Made by a program: the position numbers and the translations under genes. The notes below the pieces were generated by a model. That model made no database searches. It was not told the origin of the DNA and worked only from the letters and a program-made list of their open reading frames with translations. This document shows positions 55,698-64,000 of a DNA stretch of 64,000 nt, one piece after another. The DNA lies in NCBI GenBank assembly GCA_017960525.1, contig JAGCZA010000142.1:46222-110221 (forward strand). The letters are read 5' to 3'. Every line of letters begins with the position of its first letter. The stretch's first letter is position 1. The stretch comes from Prevotella sp. Its GTDB lineage: Bacteria > Bacteroidota > Bacteroidia > Bacteroidales > Bacteroidaceae.

Positions 55698-57965
55698 ATG
55701 AAGAGGTTATTTTTGTCTTTGGCAGTGGCTTTGTTCTCGATAGCCGCTATGGCTGTGCCAGCCAAAAAGGGAGTGTGGCAAACCATTCGTTTGGCCGACG
55801 GAACTGAGGTGAAAGCCCAACTCGTGGGCGATGAGCATATACACTTTTGGCAGACATCGGACGGTAGGCAACTGGTGGCCCAGGAAGACGGCACCTACCG
55901 TCGGGCCGATATGGAGCAGTTGCGCCGCAATGCCATGCAACGCCGTCAGGTGAAGTCGGCCATTGGCGCCCGTCGTGCCCCGCGTCGTGTCAGCATTGGT
56001 GAGCGTACCGAGTATTTGGGCCCGAAGAAGGGCATCGTCATCCTGATGCAGTACACGGACACCAAGTTTAAGACAGCCAACAACCTGGCCAAATACAAAG
56101 ACATACTGAACAAGGAGAACTACAATACCTCCCCGTTCAAAGGCAGTGTGTCCGACTATTTCAAGGCCCAAAGCGGAGGAAAGTTTGAACTGACCTTCGA
56201 CGTGGTGGGGCCATACACCGCATCAAACAAAGCCAGTTATTATGGGTCAAACAACTCACAAGGTGACGACAAGAATCCCGACAAACTCATTGTGGAGGCC
56301 GTGAAGGCTGCTAACGCCGAGGTGGACTTCAAGGACTACGACTGGGACGGCGACGGCGAGGTGGACCAGGTGTTCGTGCTCTATGCCGGAAAGGGCGAGG
56401 CCGACGGAGGCGGTGCCACCACTATCTGGCCACATATGTATTATCTCTCCGCAACAGGTGCACAACTGACGCTCGACGGCGTGAAGATAGACACCTACGC
56501 CTGCGCCAATGAGGTGAAGTCGGACGGCAGTATCAATGGCATAGGCTGCTTCTGCCACGAGTTCAGTCACTGCCTGGGCTATCCCGACTTCTACGACACC
56601 AGTTATAGCGGATGGTTCGGTATGAATGAATGGGACTTAATGGACGCCGGCAGTTATAACGGCGATGCCTTCCAGCCCGCAGGCTACTCGGCCTACGAGA
56701 AGTGGATGGCCGGCTGGCTGGAGCCCATCGTGCTCGACAAGGACGGTGTCACCATTGACAGCCTGAAAGCCATAAGCGAGAACGGCGATGCCTACATCAT
56801 CTACAACGACGGCCACGCTGACGAATACTATATGGTGGAGAACCGCCAAAAGACCGGCTGGGATGCCAGCCTGCCGGGCAAGGGACTGATGATTACCCAC
56901 GTGGACTTCGACAAGACCATCTGGGAGGACAACACCCCCAATACCAAGGTGACAAGTGCCATGCTGCAATATGGTTATAGTAAGACCAACGACCACCAGC
57001 GCTTTACCATCTTCCACGCCGACAACACGGAGTCGGCTTACAACATGTCTACCGACCTCTACCCCTACAACACCAAGAACTCGCTCACCGACACTACCAC
57101 GCCGAAGGCATCGCTCTACAACAAGAACACCGACGGCTCGAAACTCATGCACAAGCCCATTACCGAAATCAAGCAGAACGCTGACAAGACGATGTCGTTC
57201 CTCTTCCGTGGCGGCTACGTGGAGCCAGACACCACTCAAGTCGTGCCAGGCGACACCACCCAAGTCGTGCCAGGCGACACAACCATCGTTGTGCCAGTCG
57301 ACACCACTATCGTCATTGCTGGCGACACCCTCTTCCACGAGTCATTCGACAAGTGCGACGGCAAGGGCGGCAACGATGGCAACTGGGGAACGCAGGGCTA
57401 TTTCAGCGGCACCAGCGCATATAAGCCCGACAACAAGGGCTGGATAGTCAACAACAACCGTGCATACGGCGGCTACCAGTGCGCACGCTTCGGAACGAGC
57501 AGCGACGTGGGCCTGCTCACTTCGCCCTCCTTTGCTTTTGACGGCGAGACCACGCTCGTCTTCCGTGCAGCCGGTTGGTACAAAGACGATATGAGCCTCA
57601 AGGTGACCATCGCCACAGACGACAAGGAATTGGTCGACACCACGCTGACAATGGCCTCGTTTGCCTGGACCAATTTTATCATCCCCTTCGAGGGGAAAGG
57701 CAAGGCCACTATCACCTTCCGTCCCAACAAGCGCTTCATCCTCGACGATGTGCTCGTGATACGCAAACAGGAGGAGGCCCCGTCACTCGATGGCGACCTG
57801 AACATTGACGGCGTCGTCGACTTTGCAGACGTGGCCACTGCCATCGCCCTCATCTCCTCAGGCCCGGTCACTGAAGTCCGCGACCTGAACGGCGACGGTG
57901 AGTTCAACATCGCCGACATCCTCTATCTGCTCAACATCATAGCGACGAAGCCTGCCGAAGAATAA
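55698..57965 (+). CDS. Secreted M6-type metalloprotease with dockerin-like tail
   Basis: 755 residues from ATG 55698; signal peptide MKRLFLSLAVALFSIAAMA. The zinc site is GCFCHEFSHCLGYPDFYD (HExxHxxGxxD, His287). A four-unit linker of DTTQVVPG type follows the catalytic part, then a beta-sandwich, and a C-terminal dockerin-like pair of calcium loops (DLNIDGVVDFADVATAI and DLNGDGEFNIADILYLL). An exported protease, perhaps surface-attached. The same tail type ends the protein at 17925. Confidence 0.88.
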   Translation: MKRLFLSLAVALFSIAAMAVPAKKGVWQTIRLADGTEVKAQLVGDEHIHFWQTSDGRQLVAQEDGTYRRADMEQLRRNAMQRRQVKSAIGARRAPRRVSIGERTEYLGPKKGIVILMQYTDTKFKTANNLAKYKDILNKENYNTSPFKGSVSDYFKAQSGGKFELTFDVVGPYTASNKASYYGSNNSQGDDKNPDKLIVEAVKAANAEVDFKDYDWDGDGEVDQVFVLYAGKGEADGGGATTIWPHMYYLSATGAQLTLDGVKIDTYACANEVKSDGSINGIGCFCHEFSHCLGYPDFYDTSYSGWFGMNEWDLMDAGSYNGDAFQPAGYSAYEKWMAGWLEPIVLDKDGVTIDSLKAISENGDAYIIYNDGHADEYYMVENRQKTGWDASLPGKGLMITHVDFDKTIWEDNTPNTKVTSAMLQYGYSKTNDHQRFTIFHADNTESAYNMSTDLYPYNTKNSLTDTTTPKASLYNKNTDGSKLMHKPITEIKQNADKTMSFLFRGGYVEPDTTQVVPGDTTQVVPGDTTIVVPVDTTIVIAGDTLFHESFDKCDGKGGNDGNWGTQGYFSGTSAYKPDNKGWIVNNNRAYGGYQCARFGTSSDVGLLTSPSFAFDGETTLVFRAAGWYKDDMSLKVTIATDDKELVDTTLTMASFAWTNFIIPFEGKGKATITFRPNKRFILDDVLVIRKQEEAPSLDGDLNIDGVVDFADVATAIALISSGPVTEVRDLNGDGEFNIADILYLLNIIATKPAEE
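57228..57323 (+). repeat. 24-bp tandem repeat in the M6 protease linker
   Basis: Four units at 57228, 57252, 57276 and 57300, each coding for eight residues (DTTQVVPG, DTTQVVPG, DTTIVVPV, DTTIVIAG). A flexible Thr/Pro linker between domains. Confidence 0.85.
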
Positions 57966-58014
57966 AAGGCAGCCAACAGTGCAAACTGTGCAGCCCGTCC
58001 GAGGTTTCGCAAAA

Positions 58015-58102
58015 TTCCCACGCTGGGAACGAAATATTCCTACCGTGGGAATGTTTTATTCCCAGCCTGGGAATATTCCATTCCCACCGTGGGAATATTT
58101 TG
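58015..58102. repeat. 22-bp-period palindrome array C (4 units)
   Basis: Units start at 58015, 58037, 58059 and 58081, each exactly 22 bp: a 15-bp palindrome (TTCCCANNCTGGGAA and near forms such as TTCCCACCGTGGGAA) and a 7-bp spacer. It lies between the convergent M6 protease and HlyD genes. The core is unrelated to arrays A and B but the period is the same. Confidence 0.9.
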
Positions 58103-58130
58103 AGTCTTCGGACACATTTCCAAAATGGCT

Positions 58131-59387
58131 TCAGTTGCTTGTCATTTCAAGAACCTCTGCATTGCCGAAAGCATCGTAGCCACTGATGAGGACGCGGTCG
58201 CCGGCACGGAGGCCGCTGATGACTTCATAATGATTTGTGTTCTGCCGCCCCAGTTTAATGGGTACGCGACGTGCACGGCGGCCTGTTTCGTCTACTTGCA
58301 TAATCCACTGTCCACTTGTTTGCCCATAGAAACTGCCTCGGGGAATGATGAGCCGTTGCTCTGGCTTGCCAAGTTCGATTTGCAGACGGAGCGTCTGGCC
58401 CAGGCGGAGCGAAGCCTTGTCCACTTCCAGAGGTTTCAGTTCCACCGCAAAACTATGCTCCTGCACTTGTGGCGTGGTGCGGCTGACTTCAAAGGAGTAT
58501 TTGTCGCCTTTCAGCACGGCGGTGGCTGGCAGGCCGGTCTGGACGCGGTCAATGTAGTATTCGTTCAGGCGGGCCGTCACCTTAAAGTCTGTCAGCACGC
58601 CTATTTCTCCCACCTGTTCTCCGGCAGACACTTGTCCGCCAATGACGGCGTTGAGATTGCCAATCTGTCCGTCGGTGGGAGCCAGAATGATGAGGGCGTC
58701 GCGGCGGTGGTTGCTGTTTTCCAGTTTCTGTGCCTCCATTGTCATTTGTTGCTGGATGAGTTGACGGCCAATCACATTCAGCAGGGAGTCCTGATGCAGG
58801 CTCTCGATGTTCAGCAGCGTGCGACTTCGGTTGTACTCATATTCGTCTCTTGCCACCTTTAGTTGTGCTTGGCTTTTTACGCCCATCCGCGCCTCTTCCT
58901 CTGCCAGTTCGTAGTCTTGGGTTATTTTTTTTAGTTCAAAGTTCGCCTGCAGGGCCTGGCTGCGCAGGCTGATGCTCTTCTGCTGCATCTCGATGAGTTG
59001 TTGGCGGTGCTGCATCTGTTGCAGGTTGTAACTCTGCCGTTCCGCCGCCATCTCCTCCAGCACTTTCGGGTTCGACAGGACGAGAATGGTGTCGCCGCGT
59101 CGCAATACGTCGCCGTTGTGGCAGCAGATACGCTCTACCGTGCCACCTTCTGTGGCGTTCACCCGCATACTCGTGGCCGGACTGACCACGCCGTTCACGT
59201 CGATATACTCCAAGAACTCGCCCTCGGTGACGGTCGCTATCTGCCCATCGGCAATCTCCACTCTTAGTTTTCGAGGCCCTAATTGCAGAACCAGCGCATA
59301 AACCAAAAGGGCAACCAGCACTGCACCGCCCAGCAAATACATACGGTATCTGACGTACCACGGTCTTTTTGGTATCTTTATATCCAC
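58131..59387 (-). CDS. HlyD/MacA-type periplasmic adaptor
   Basis: 418 residues. One N-terminal membrane anchor (MYLLGGAVLVALLVYALVLQ), a lipoyl/barrel-sandwich pair around a long coiled-coil hairpin (about residues 110-240), and a beta-barrel region with a C-terminal QWIMQVDETGRRARRVPIKL. It joins the inner-membrane ABC pump to the TolC channel. Last gene of the 64000-58131 efflux operon, 29 nt after tolC. Confidence 0.9.
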   Translation of the reverse strand: MDIKIPKRPWYVRYRMYLLGGAVLVALLVYALVLQLGPRKLRVEIADGQIATVTEGEFLEYIDVNGVVSPATSMRVNATEGGTVERICCHNGDVLRRGDTILVLSNPKVLEEMAAERQSYNLQQMQHRQQLIEMQQKSISLRSQALQANFELKKITQDYELAEEEARMGVKSQAQLKVARDEYEYNRSRTLLNIESLHQDSLLNVIGRQLIQQQMTMEAQKLENSNHRRDALIILAPTDGQIGNLNAVIGGQVSAGEQVGEIGVLTDFKVTARLNEYYIDRVQTGLPATAVLKGDKYSFEVSRTTPQVQEHSFAVELKPLEVDKASLRLGQTLRLQIELGKPEQRLIIPRGSFYGQTSGQWIMQVDETGRRARRVPIKLGRQNTNHYEVISGLRAGDRVLISGYDAFGNAEVLEMTSN

Positions 59388-59416
59388 CTCTTTTTTATTT
59401 ACAATTTACAGATTTT

Positions 59417-60850
59417 CTATTTACTATTGTTGAGCGTGAGGCTCCTTAATCCATAATACAGGCTCCAGTAGGTTTGCAGCGCATTGATAAAGGCCCGCTG
59501 GGCATTGTCTTTCTCGTTGATGCTGGTGTTGAACTCCAACAGCGACGTGCGCCCCTGCACATACAGCCATCGCGCCACCTCGTAGCGTCGAAGTGCGGTT
59601 TCCCGTGTTCGATAGGCAATCTTCACACGGTAGGCCTGCAAGTTGTATTGACGCACCATCTTCAGTACGTTCAGGCGGAAGTCCTGCATCGCCTGTTCGC
59701 TCTGCGTCTGCGTCAGTTCCAAGCGTGACTTCGCCACGCGCACCTGGCCCTTGCCGCGCCCCCAGTCCAACAATGGCAACGACAGCGACAGGCTCACATA
59801 CTGCTGCTCCAATGGCCGCGAGTAGGATTCCTTAAGCGTCGTACCCTTCTGCGAGAGGCCGAACTGCATATAGAGGTCGGCCTTCAGGCCTCGGTTGGCC
59901 TTGGCCGATGATAGCGCACTTTCGCTTTCCACGATGTTCAGCCGCAGTTGCTCCGGGTCGGGGTTGTTCTCCAAGGCCAAGGCCAGCGCCTCGTCGGCGT
60001 CCATTACGTCATTGCTGATGAGCGTGTCGGGCATTACCGACAGAGGCACATCGTTTTTGATGCCGAGATAGGAGCGCAGCGTCTGCATGGCATCCTCCAT
60101 CTCCGCCTCGGCGTTCAGGCGGTTCGTCTCCTCGGTCAGTTTGCCCACCTCCAATTGCAGCATCTCGTTCTCCGTGATGCTGCCGCGCTCATAACGGCGG
60201 TGGGCGTAGTGGAGCAGGGTGTCGCTGACGGCATAGTTCTGCCGCGCAATCTCCAAGTTCGTCTGCGCCGAGGCCAGCATGAAGAAATAGGTGCTTGTGC
60301 GCGAGGCCACCAGTTCCATCGTCTCCGCATACTGCTTGTGGGCGATGCTGTGGCGCATCGGTTCGGTGCGTCGTGCCCACCGCAGGCTGTTGTGCCCGAA
60401 GAGGTTTTGCTGGTAGCCGATGGAGAAAGGCACGCTGTTGTAGTCGTGCGTCTGCTGCTCGAACTCATCCAACCGTTGCAGGCTGTTGCGCAAAAACAGT
60501 GTGCCGCCAGTTAGTGCTATGTTCTGGCTGATGTTCAGTTCCAGATCTGTGTTCAGATGGTTTTGGCGCACGAAAACATTGGTGCCGTCGGGCTGGGTGA
60601 TGCTGCTGATTTGGCGGTTCAACGAGGGCGACGAGTTCAGCGAAACGGCAGGCAGGTAGTTGGCTTTGTAATAGCGGAAACTCCACTCCGCAGCCTCCAA
60701 CGAATGTCGCGCCGCCAATGCGTCGCTTGACTGCCGTTGTGCCAGTGCAATGGCGTCGCTGAGCGTCAGCCGCAAGGAATCTGAAGGGGATTCCGCAAAG
60801 CCTCGCCCCCACGTAATTGCCAACATACCGATGACTAGCAAAATCCTCAT
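59417..60850 (-). CDS. TolC family outer-membrane channel protein
   Basis: 477 residues with a signal peptide (MRILLVIGMLAITWGRGFAE). The sequence is largely helical with the two TolC-type halves (LTLSDAIALAQRQSSDALAA at the start; DADEALALALENNPDPEQLR in the middle). It forms the trimeric exit duct of the efflux system. It starts 4 nt after the ATPase gene. Confidence 0.88.
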   Translation of the reverse strand: MRILLVIGMLAITWGRGFAESPSDSLRLTLSDAIALAQRQSSDALAARHSLEAAEWSFRYYKANYLPAVSLNSSPSLNRQISSITQPDGTNVFVRQNHLNTDLELNISQNIALTGGTLFLRNSLQRLDEFEQQTHDYNSVPFSIGYQQNLFGHNSLRWARRTEPMRHSIAHKQYAETMELVASRTSTYFFMLASAQTNLEIARQNYAVSDTLLHYAHRRYERGSITENEMLQLEVGKLTEETNRLNAEAEMEDAMQTLRSYLGIKNDVPLSVMPDTLISNDVMDADEALALALENNPDPEQLRLNIVESESALSSAKANRGLKADLYMQFGLSQKGTTLKESYSRPLEQQYVSLSLSLPLLDWGRGKGQVRVAKSRLELTQTQSEQAMQDFRLNVLKMVRQYNLQAYRVKIAYRTRETALRRYEVARWLYVQGRTSLLEFNTSINEKDNAQRAFINALQTYWSLYYGLRSLTLNNSK

Positions 60851-60854
60851 ACAC

Positions 60855-61529
60855 TTATAACTCTACCTCAGCCACTACCTGTCCATCGGAAAGATGGATG
60901 ATGCGCTGGGCATAGGAGGCGTCGCGCTGCGAGTGGGTCACCATGACGATGGTGGCACCCTCGTCGTGCAACTGACTGAGCAGATCCATCACTTCGCGAC
61001 CATTCTTCGAGTCGAGGTTACCCGTCGGCTCGTCGGCCAGGATGAGTTTGGGACGGGAAACGACGGCACGGGCAATGGCCACACGCTGCTGTTGACCGCC
61101 GGAGAGTTGGCGGGGGAAATGCTTGGCGCGGTGACTGATGTCCATCCGCCGCATGGCTTCCTGCACTCGCTGACGTCGCTCGGCCTTCGGCATCCGCATA
61201 TAGAGTAGCGGCAGTTCGATGTTCTCTTCCACGGTCAGGTCGTCGATGAGATTGAAACTCTGGAAGACGAAACCGATGAGCCCTTTGCGCAGGCGGTCGC
61301 GCTGCGGCTCGCTGAGGTGGCTCACGTCGTGTCCGTCCAGCAGATATTCGCCATCCGTCGGGGCATCCAAGAGTCCGAGGATGTTGAGCAGCGTCGTTTT
61401 GCCGCAGCCGCTGGGTCCCATAATGGCAACAAACTCGCCGTCGTTGATATCGATGTTCACGCCGCCAAGGGCGATGGTACGCACCTCTTCCGTCTGGAAA
61501 GCGCGCTGTAGGTTGGTTGTCTTAATCAT
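60855..61529 (-). CDS. ABC transporter ATPase (MacB/LolD type)
   Basis: 224 residues. Walker A GPSGCGKTTLLN, Q-loop GFVFQSFNLIDDLTVEENIE, signature QLSGGQQQRVAIARA, Walker B KLILADEPTGNLD, and switch His in VMVTHSQRD. It powers the FtsX-type permease encoded upstream. A 16-bp tandem repeat separates the two genes. Confidence 0.93.
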   Translation of the reverse strand: MIKTTNLQRAFQTEEVRTIALGGVNIDINDGEFVAIMGPSGCGKTTLLNILGLLDAPTDGEYLLDGHDVSHLSEPQRDRLRKGLIGFVFQSFNLIDDLTVEENIELPLLYMRMPKAERRQRVQEAMRRMDISHRAKHFPRQLSGGQQQRVAIARAVVSRPKLILADEPTGNLDSKNGREVMDLLSQLHDEGATIVMVTHSQRDASYAQRIIHLSDGQVVAEVEL

Positions 61530-61553
61530 ACCTTATAATTAGTGTAATTCGTG

Positions 61554-61660
61554 AAATTCGTGGTTTAAGAAATTCGTGGTTTAAGAAATTCGTGGTTTAA
61601 GAAATTCGTGGTTTAAGAAATTCGTGGTTTAAGAAATTCGTGGTTTAAGAAATTCGTGGT
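61554..61660 (-). repeat. 16-bp perfect tandem repeat between permease and ATPase genes
   Basis: Six identical units of AAATTCGTGGTTTAAG (starts 61554, 61570, 61586, 61602, 61618, 61634) and a seventh partial unit. No mismatches. One related copy is at 30091-30114. Confidence 0.92.
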
Positions 61661-61666
61661 GATTCA

Positions 61667-64000
61667 TTAGTTTTCTTTGAGTACTATATAGGGCTTAATC
61701 CTTGTGGCCTTCCACACCTGTTGCCACAGCGTCAGCGCGCAGAGGATGAGGATGAGAGCGATGCTCAGCAGCGGAATCCACCAGGCAAAGGAGGTTCGGA
61801 TGGTATAGGAGGCCATAAGTCGGTGGATGATGAGCAGACTAACGGGCAGAGAGGCGACGGCAGCCACACCGAAGATGATGAGATAGCGCCGTGAGAGTAG
61901 CAGGGCAATGTCGCGGAACGTGGCGCCGTTGACCTTGCGTAGCGCGATTTCGCGGTAGCTGCGGCGCAAGTCGAACATCATCAGCCCCAGCACGCCGAGA
62001 CAGGTGACGGCAATGGCCAGCAACGAGAAAGTAACGAAGATACGGGCTGTTCGCTGATCCTCTTTGTAGAGTTCCTGGCGCTGGTCTTCCACCCATTGGT
62101 ACTTCAGTTCTGTGGTGCCAAACAGTTCCTTCTCAATGTCCTTCAACTCGCGGATGATGTCCTCCTCATGCCCTTCGGCCACGTCGAGCAGGTAGTTGCG
62201 TCCCTCCATCTGGTTGGCATCAAACAAATATTCTTTCTGCCAAGTGGAGAACATCATCAACAACGGACGCACAGGCTCCGACTGTCGGCCAATGTTGAAG
62301 TCGCGCACCACACCCACAATGCGGTAGGGTGGATTGTCTTTCTCGTTAGCAGCAGTCCAGAAAATGCGCTCGGCAAGCTGCACAAGGTCGGTCTCGATGT
62401 TCTTGATGCCCAATGCCCTGATGGCCGCCTCGTTGGCTACGCAGGCATAGTCCTCCATCGACAAGCTGTCGTCGGGCAATACGCCCTCTATCAGCTGTAG
62501 GTCGTACATCCGTGCCGCCCCGCCCGTGATGTACAGAGCGTCAATGTTGCTACCGTCGGCGAGTTTGATGGGGAAGCTTCTATTGATGAAATTCTCATCC
62601 ACGTCAATGCCTTTGAGGTAAGGGCAGGCTTTCAGTCGCTGCTTCACGACCTCCGTCTGACTGCCTTTCTTCTCCATCATTGCCTCGAACTCTTCCATCG
62701 TCCACGACCCTCGGTTGGATGGTGGATAGATGACGGCATAGAGCAGTCCTTTAGTGCGGAAGCCTGGGTCGGTGGTCATCATCACATTCAATTGGCGCAT
62801 GAAATAGATGCTGACGTTGAGCAGGGCGAGGGAAATGAAGAACTGGAGACCCACCCCCAACCCCTCCCGAAGGGAGTGGTGACTGGAACGGTTGGGGATG
62901 ATAGAGGAAATCAAAGGCAATCCAAAGACGATTCCTACTGTCAACCCCACATCGAACTTCCACTGCGGCAACACCTCCATATTATAATAGGTGGCAAGCA
63001 GCGGCTCCGTCAGTTCCACCACCGTCCACACGCCAATCATGGTGAGGACAGCAAGTAGGAAGGTCTCGGCGTAGAGCTGGCAGAAGATGTTCCAGCGGGA
63101 GGCTCCGAAGAGGCGGCGCACATGCAACTCGTGACGACGGTGGGAGCGCATCACGGCGAAGAGGTTCACGAAGTTAAACAAGCCCACGAACAGCAACAGC
63201 ACGGCCACGAACAACAGCATCCAGAGATGGGTAGCCGAGGCGTGGGAGGTTAAGCAAGGATAATCACCATAATATCTTTTATCCAGTAGTCTCTGCAATT
63301 CCTGCGTGTAGGGGCGTAGACCATAGCGCACAGGCTTGTCGTGGAACATACTTAATCGCTGTTCGGGCTGCCGTTGGTTATAGTCACGTACGTCAGCCCC
63401 CTCGCGCAAACGAACGATTCCTACACAACAGCTGTTTCGAGGGGCATAGAAGTCCTCATCGGCGAAGTCGGCAATGTCGAAGCGGAAACTTGACTTGGTT
63501 CTAGGTTGACGGAACACGCCCACAATAGTATTCACGTCGTTTTCTTCGCCCACGGTGATGGTCTTGCCCACGGCACTCTCGCCAGGGAAGAGCCGCACTG
63601 CCAGTTTCTCGCTCACGATACACTGGCCTTTGGCCCGCAGCACGACTGTTCCTTCCACTGCTTCATACGGAAAAACTTGCGTGAAGGTGGAGTCTACGCT
63701 GACGGCAAGCGGATAGAAGGTCTCACCCTTATCTGGCGTGACGGCATACATAGAGCGAAAATGCACATCCGTCCAGCACTCCACGTCGCTCTGGTTCTTG
63801 ACGGGCGAGACGAAGCAATCCTGATGGTTAGGGTCGGAGGTCTCCATCGGCATCCATTCACTTTCCCCTACATACTGGACGCAGCAGATGAAGGTGCGGT
63901 TGACCGCAGGCATAAAGTGGTCGATAGTCCACTCCTGATAGAGATAGCGGCTGATGATAACTGTGCCGCTGAGAGAAATAATGAGACCCAACAGCGACAA
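61667..64000 (-). CDS. MacB/FtsX-like ABC permease (5' end beyond the window)
   Basis: 777 residues are visible and the frame is open at the right edge, so the true N-terminus is outside. Two FtsX-type membrane units are visible: a first block of helices around LWMLLFVAVLLLFVGLFNFV and a second near the C-terminus (FSLLAIAVTCLGVLGLMMFD, REIALRKVNGATFRDIALLL). Large periplasmic domains precede each. With the ATPase, HlyD and TolC it makes a complete tripartite pump; substrate unknown. A C-rich dispersed repeat (62848-62876) lies within the frame and encodes SLREGLGVGL. Confidence 0.85.
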   Translation of the reverse strand: MSLLGLIISLSGTVIISRYLYQEWTIDHFMPAVNRTFICCVQYVGESEWMPMETSDPNHQDCFVSPVKNQSDVECWTDVHFRSMYAVTPDKGETFYPLAVSVDSTFTQVFPYEAVEGTVVLRAKGQCIVSEKLAVRLFPGESAVGKTITVGEENDVNTIVGVFRQPRTKSSFRFDIADFADEDFYAPRNSCCVGIVRLREGADVRDYNQRQPEQRLSMFHDKPVRYGLRPYTQELQRLLDKRYYGDYPCLTSHASATHLWMLLFVAVLLLFVGLFNFVNLFAVMRSHRRHELHVRRLFGASRWNIFCQLYAETFLLAVLTMIGVWTVVELTEPLLATYYNMEVLPQWKFDVGLTVGIVFGLPLISSIIPNRSSHHSLREGLGVGLQFFISLALLNVSIYFMRQLNVMMTTDPGFRTKGLLYAVIYPPSNRGSWTMEEFEAMMEKKGSQTEVVKQRLKACPYLKGIDVDENFINRSFPIKLADGSNIDALYITGGAARMYDLQLIEGVLPDDSLSMEDYACVANEAAIRALGIKNIETDLVQLAERIFWTAANEKDNPPYRIVGVVRDFNIGRQSEPVRPLLMMFSTWQKEYLFDANQMEGRNYLLDVAEGHEEDIIRELKDIEKELFGTTELKYQWVEDQRQELYKEDQRTARIFVTFSLLAIAVTCLGVLGLMMFDLRRSYREIALRKVNGATFRDIALLLSRRYLIIFGVAAVASLPVSLLIIHRLMASYTIRTSFAWWIPLLSIALILILCALTLWQQVWKATRIKPYIVLKEN

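Noticed and set aside
55698-57965. C10 cysteine protease assignment for this gene
   Set aside because: There is no Cys/His C10 pattern; HEFSHCLGYPD is a metalloprotease zinc site, so it is M6-type.

Overview
The window is from a Bacteroidota chromosome, most likely a Prevotella-type gut or rumen species. The evidence is canonical Bacteroidetes promoters (TTTG, 19-21 nt, TAnnTTTG) in front of many genes, the near absence of Shine-Dalgarno sites, and gene families typical of that phylum: argF', DUF4924, DUF6057, DUF4450, GH97, C10 and M6 peptidases, dockerin-like C-termini and BspA-type repeats. I see no rRNA, tRNA, insertion sequence, CRISPR array or replication origin.

Layout. 1-2173: the 3' part of a GH9 glycosidase ending at a strong hairpin. 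2389-6889: two tandem acyl-CoA ligase paralogues and trpS, ending at a bidirectional terminator. 12748-6925 (minus): an operon of a small membrane protein, a DUF4450 glycosidase-like protein, a LysE exporter, DUF4924, rfbD and a lipoprotein. 12780-14600: an AT-rich accessory patch with an unknown gene, a BspA fragment and a decayed MntA/HepT toxin-antitoxin pair. 18434-14696 (minus): a dockerin protein, argF', TerC and a C10 protease. 19418-22327: an AICAR formyltransferase (PurH C-terminal type), a small basic protein and cysS. 22337-25455: an AraC regulator divergent from a GH97 enzyme. 25459-29901: an ABC exporter and NAD kinase, divergent from fhs. 35136-30112 (minus): a small acidic protein, a ClC channel, DUF6057 and a TolB-like CxxCH lipoprotein. 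35637-39244: proA, a glycosyltransferase and a RecD-like helicase. 39349-40112: remnants of two ATPase families. 40145-41182: a GH53 galactanase. 41318-46177: a defence island with a RelE/HigB-type toxin, an XRE antitoxin, McrB and McrC in one run. 48082-46325: aspS. 49269-55519: a fucose-type catabolic operon carrying an inserted MmeI-like (type IIL) restriction-modification gene. 55698-57965: an M6 protease with a dockerin-like tail. 64000-58131 (minus): a MacB-like permease, ATPase, TolC and HlyD efflux operon.

The most unusual signals are non-coding. Two arrays of a 19-bp palindrome, repeating every 22 bp, lie 35 and 43 bp upstream of the promoters of the argF' operon and of proA, in the same orientation relative to transcription. 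A third array, with a different 15-bp palindrome but exactly the same 22-bp period, lies between two convergent genes. Several dispersed intergenic repeats are also found in frame inside genes (cysS, GH97, TolB-like, DUF6057, permease). Other points of note are the toxin-antitoxin pair leading the McrBC operon, the restriction gene placed between two sugar-pathway genes, and a ligase paralogue with foreign-looking codon use bracketed by direct repeats. All functional assignments come from reading motifs by eye; no database search was run.
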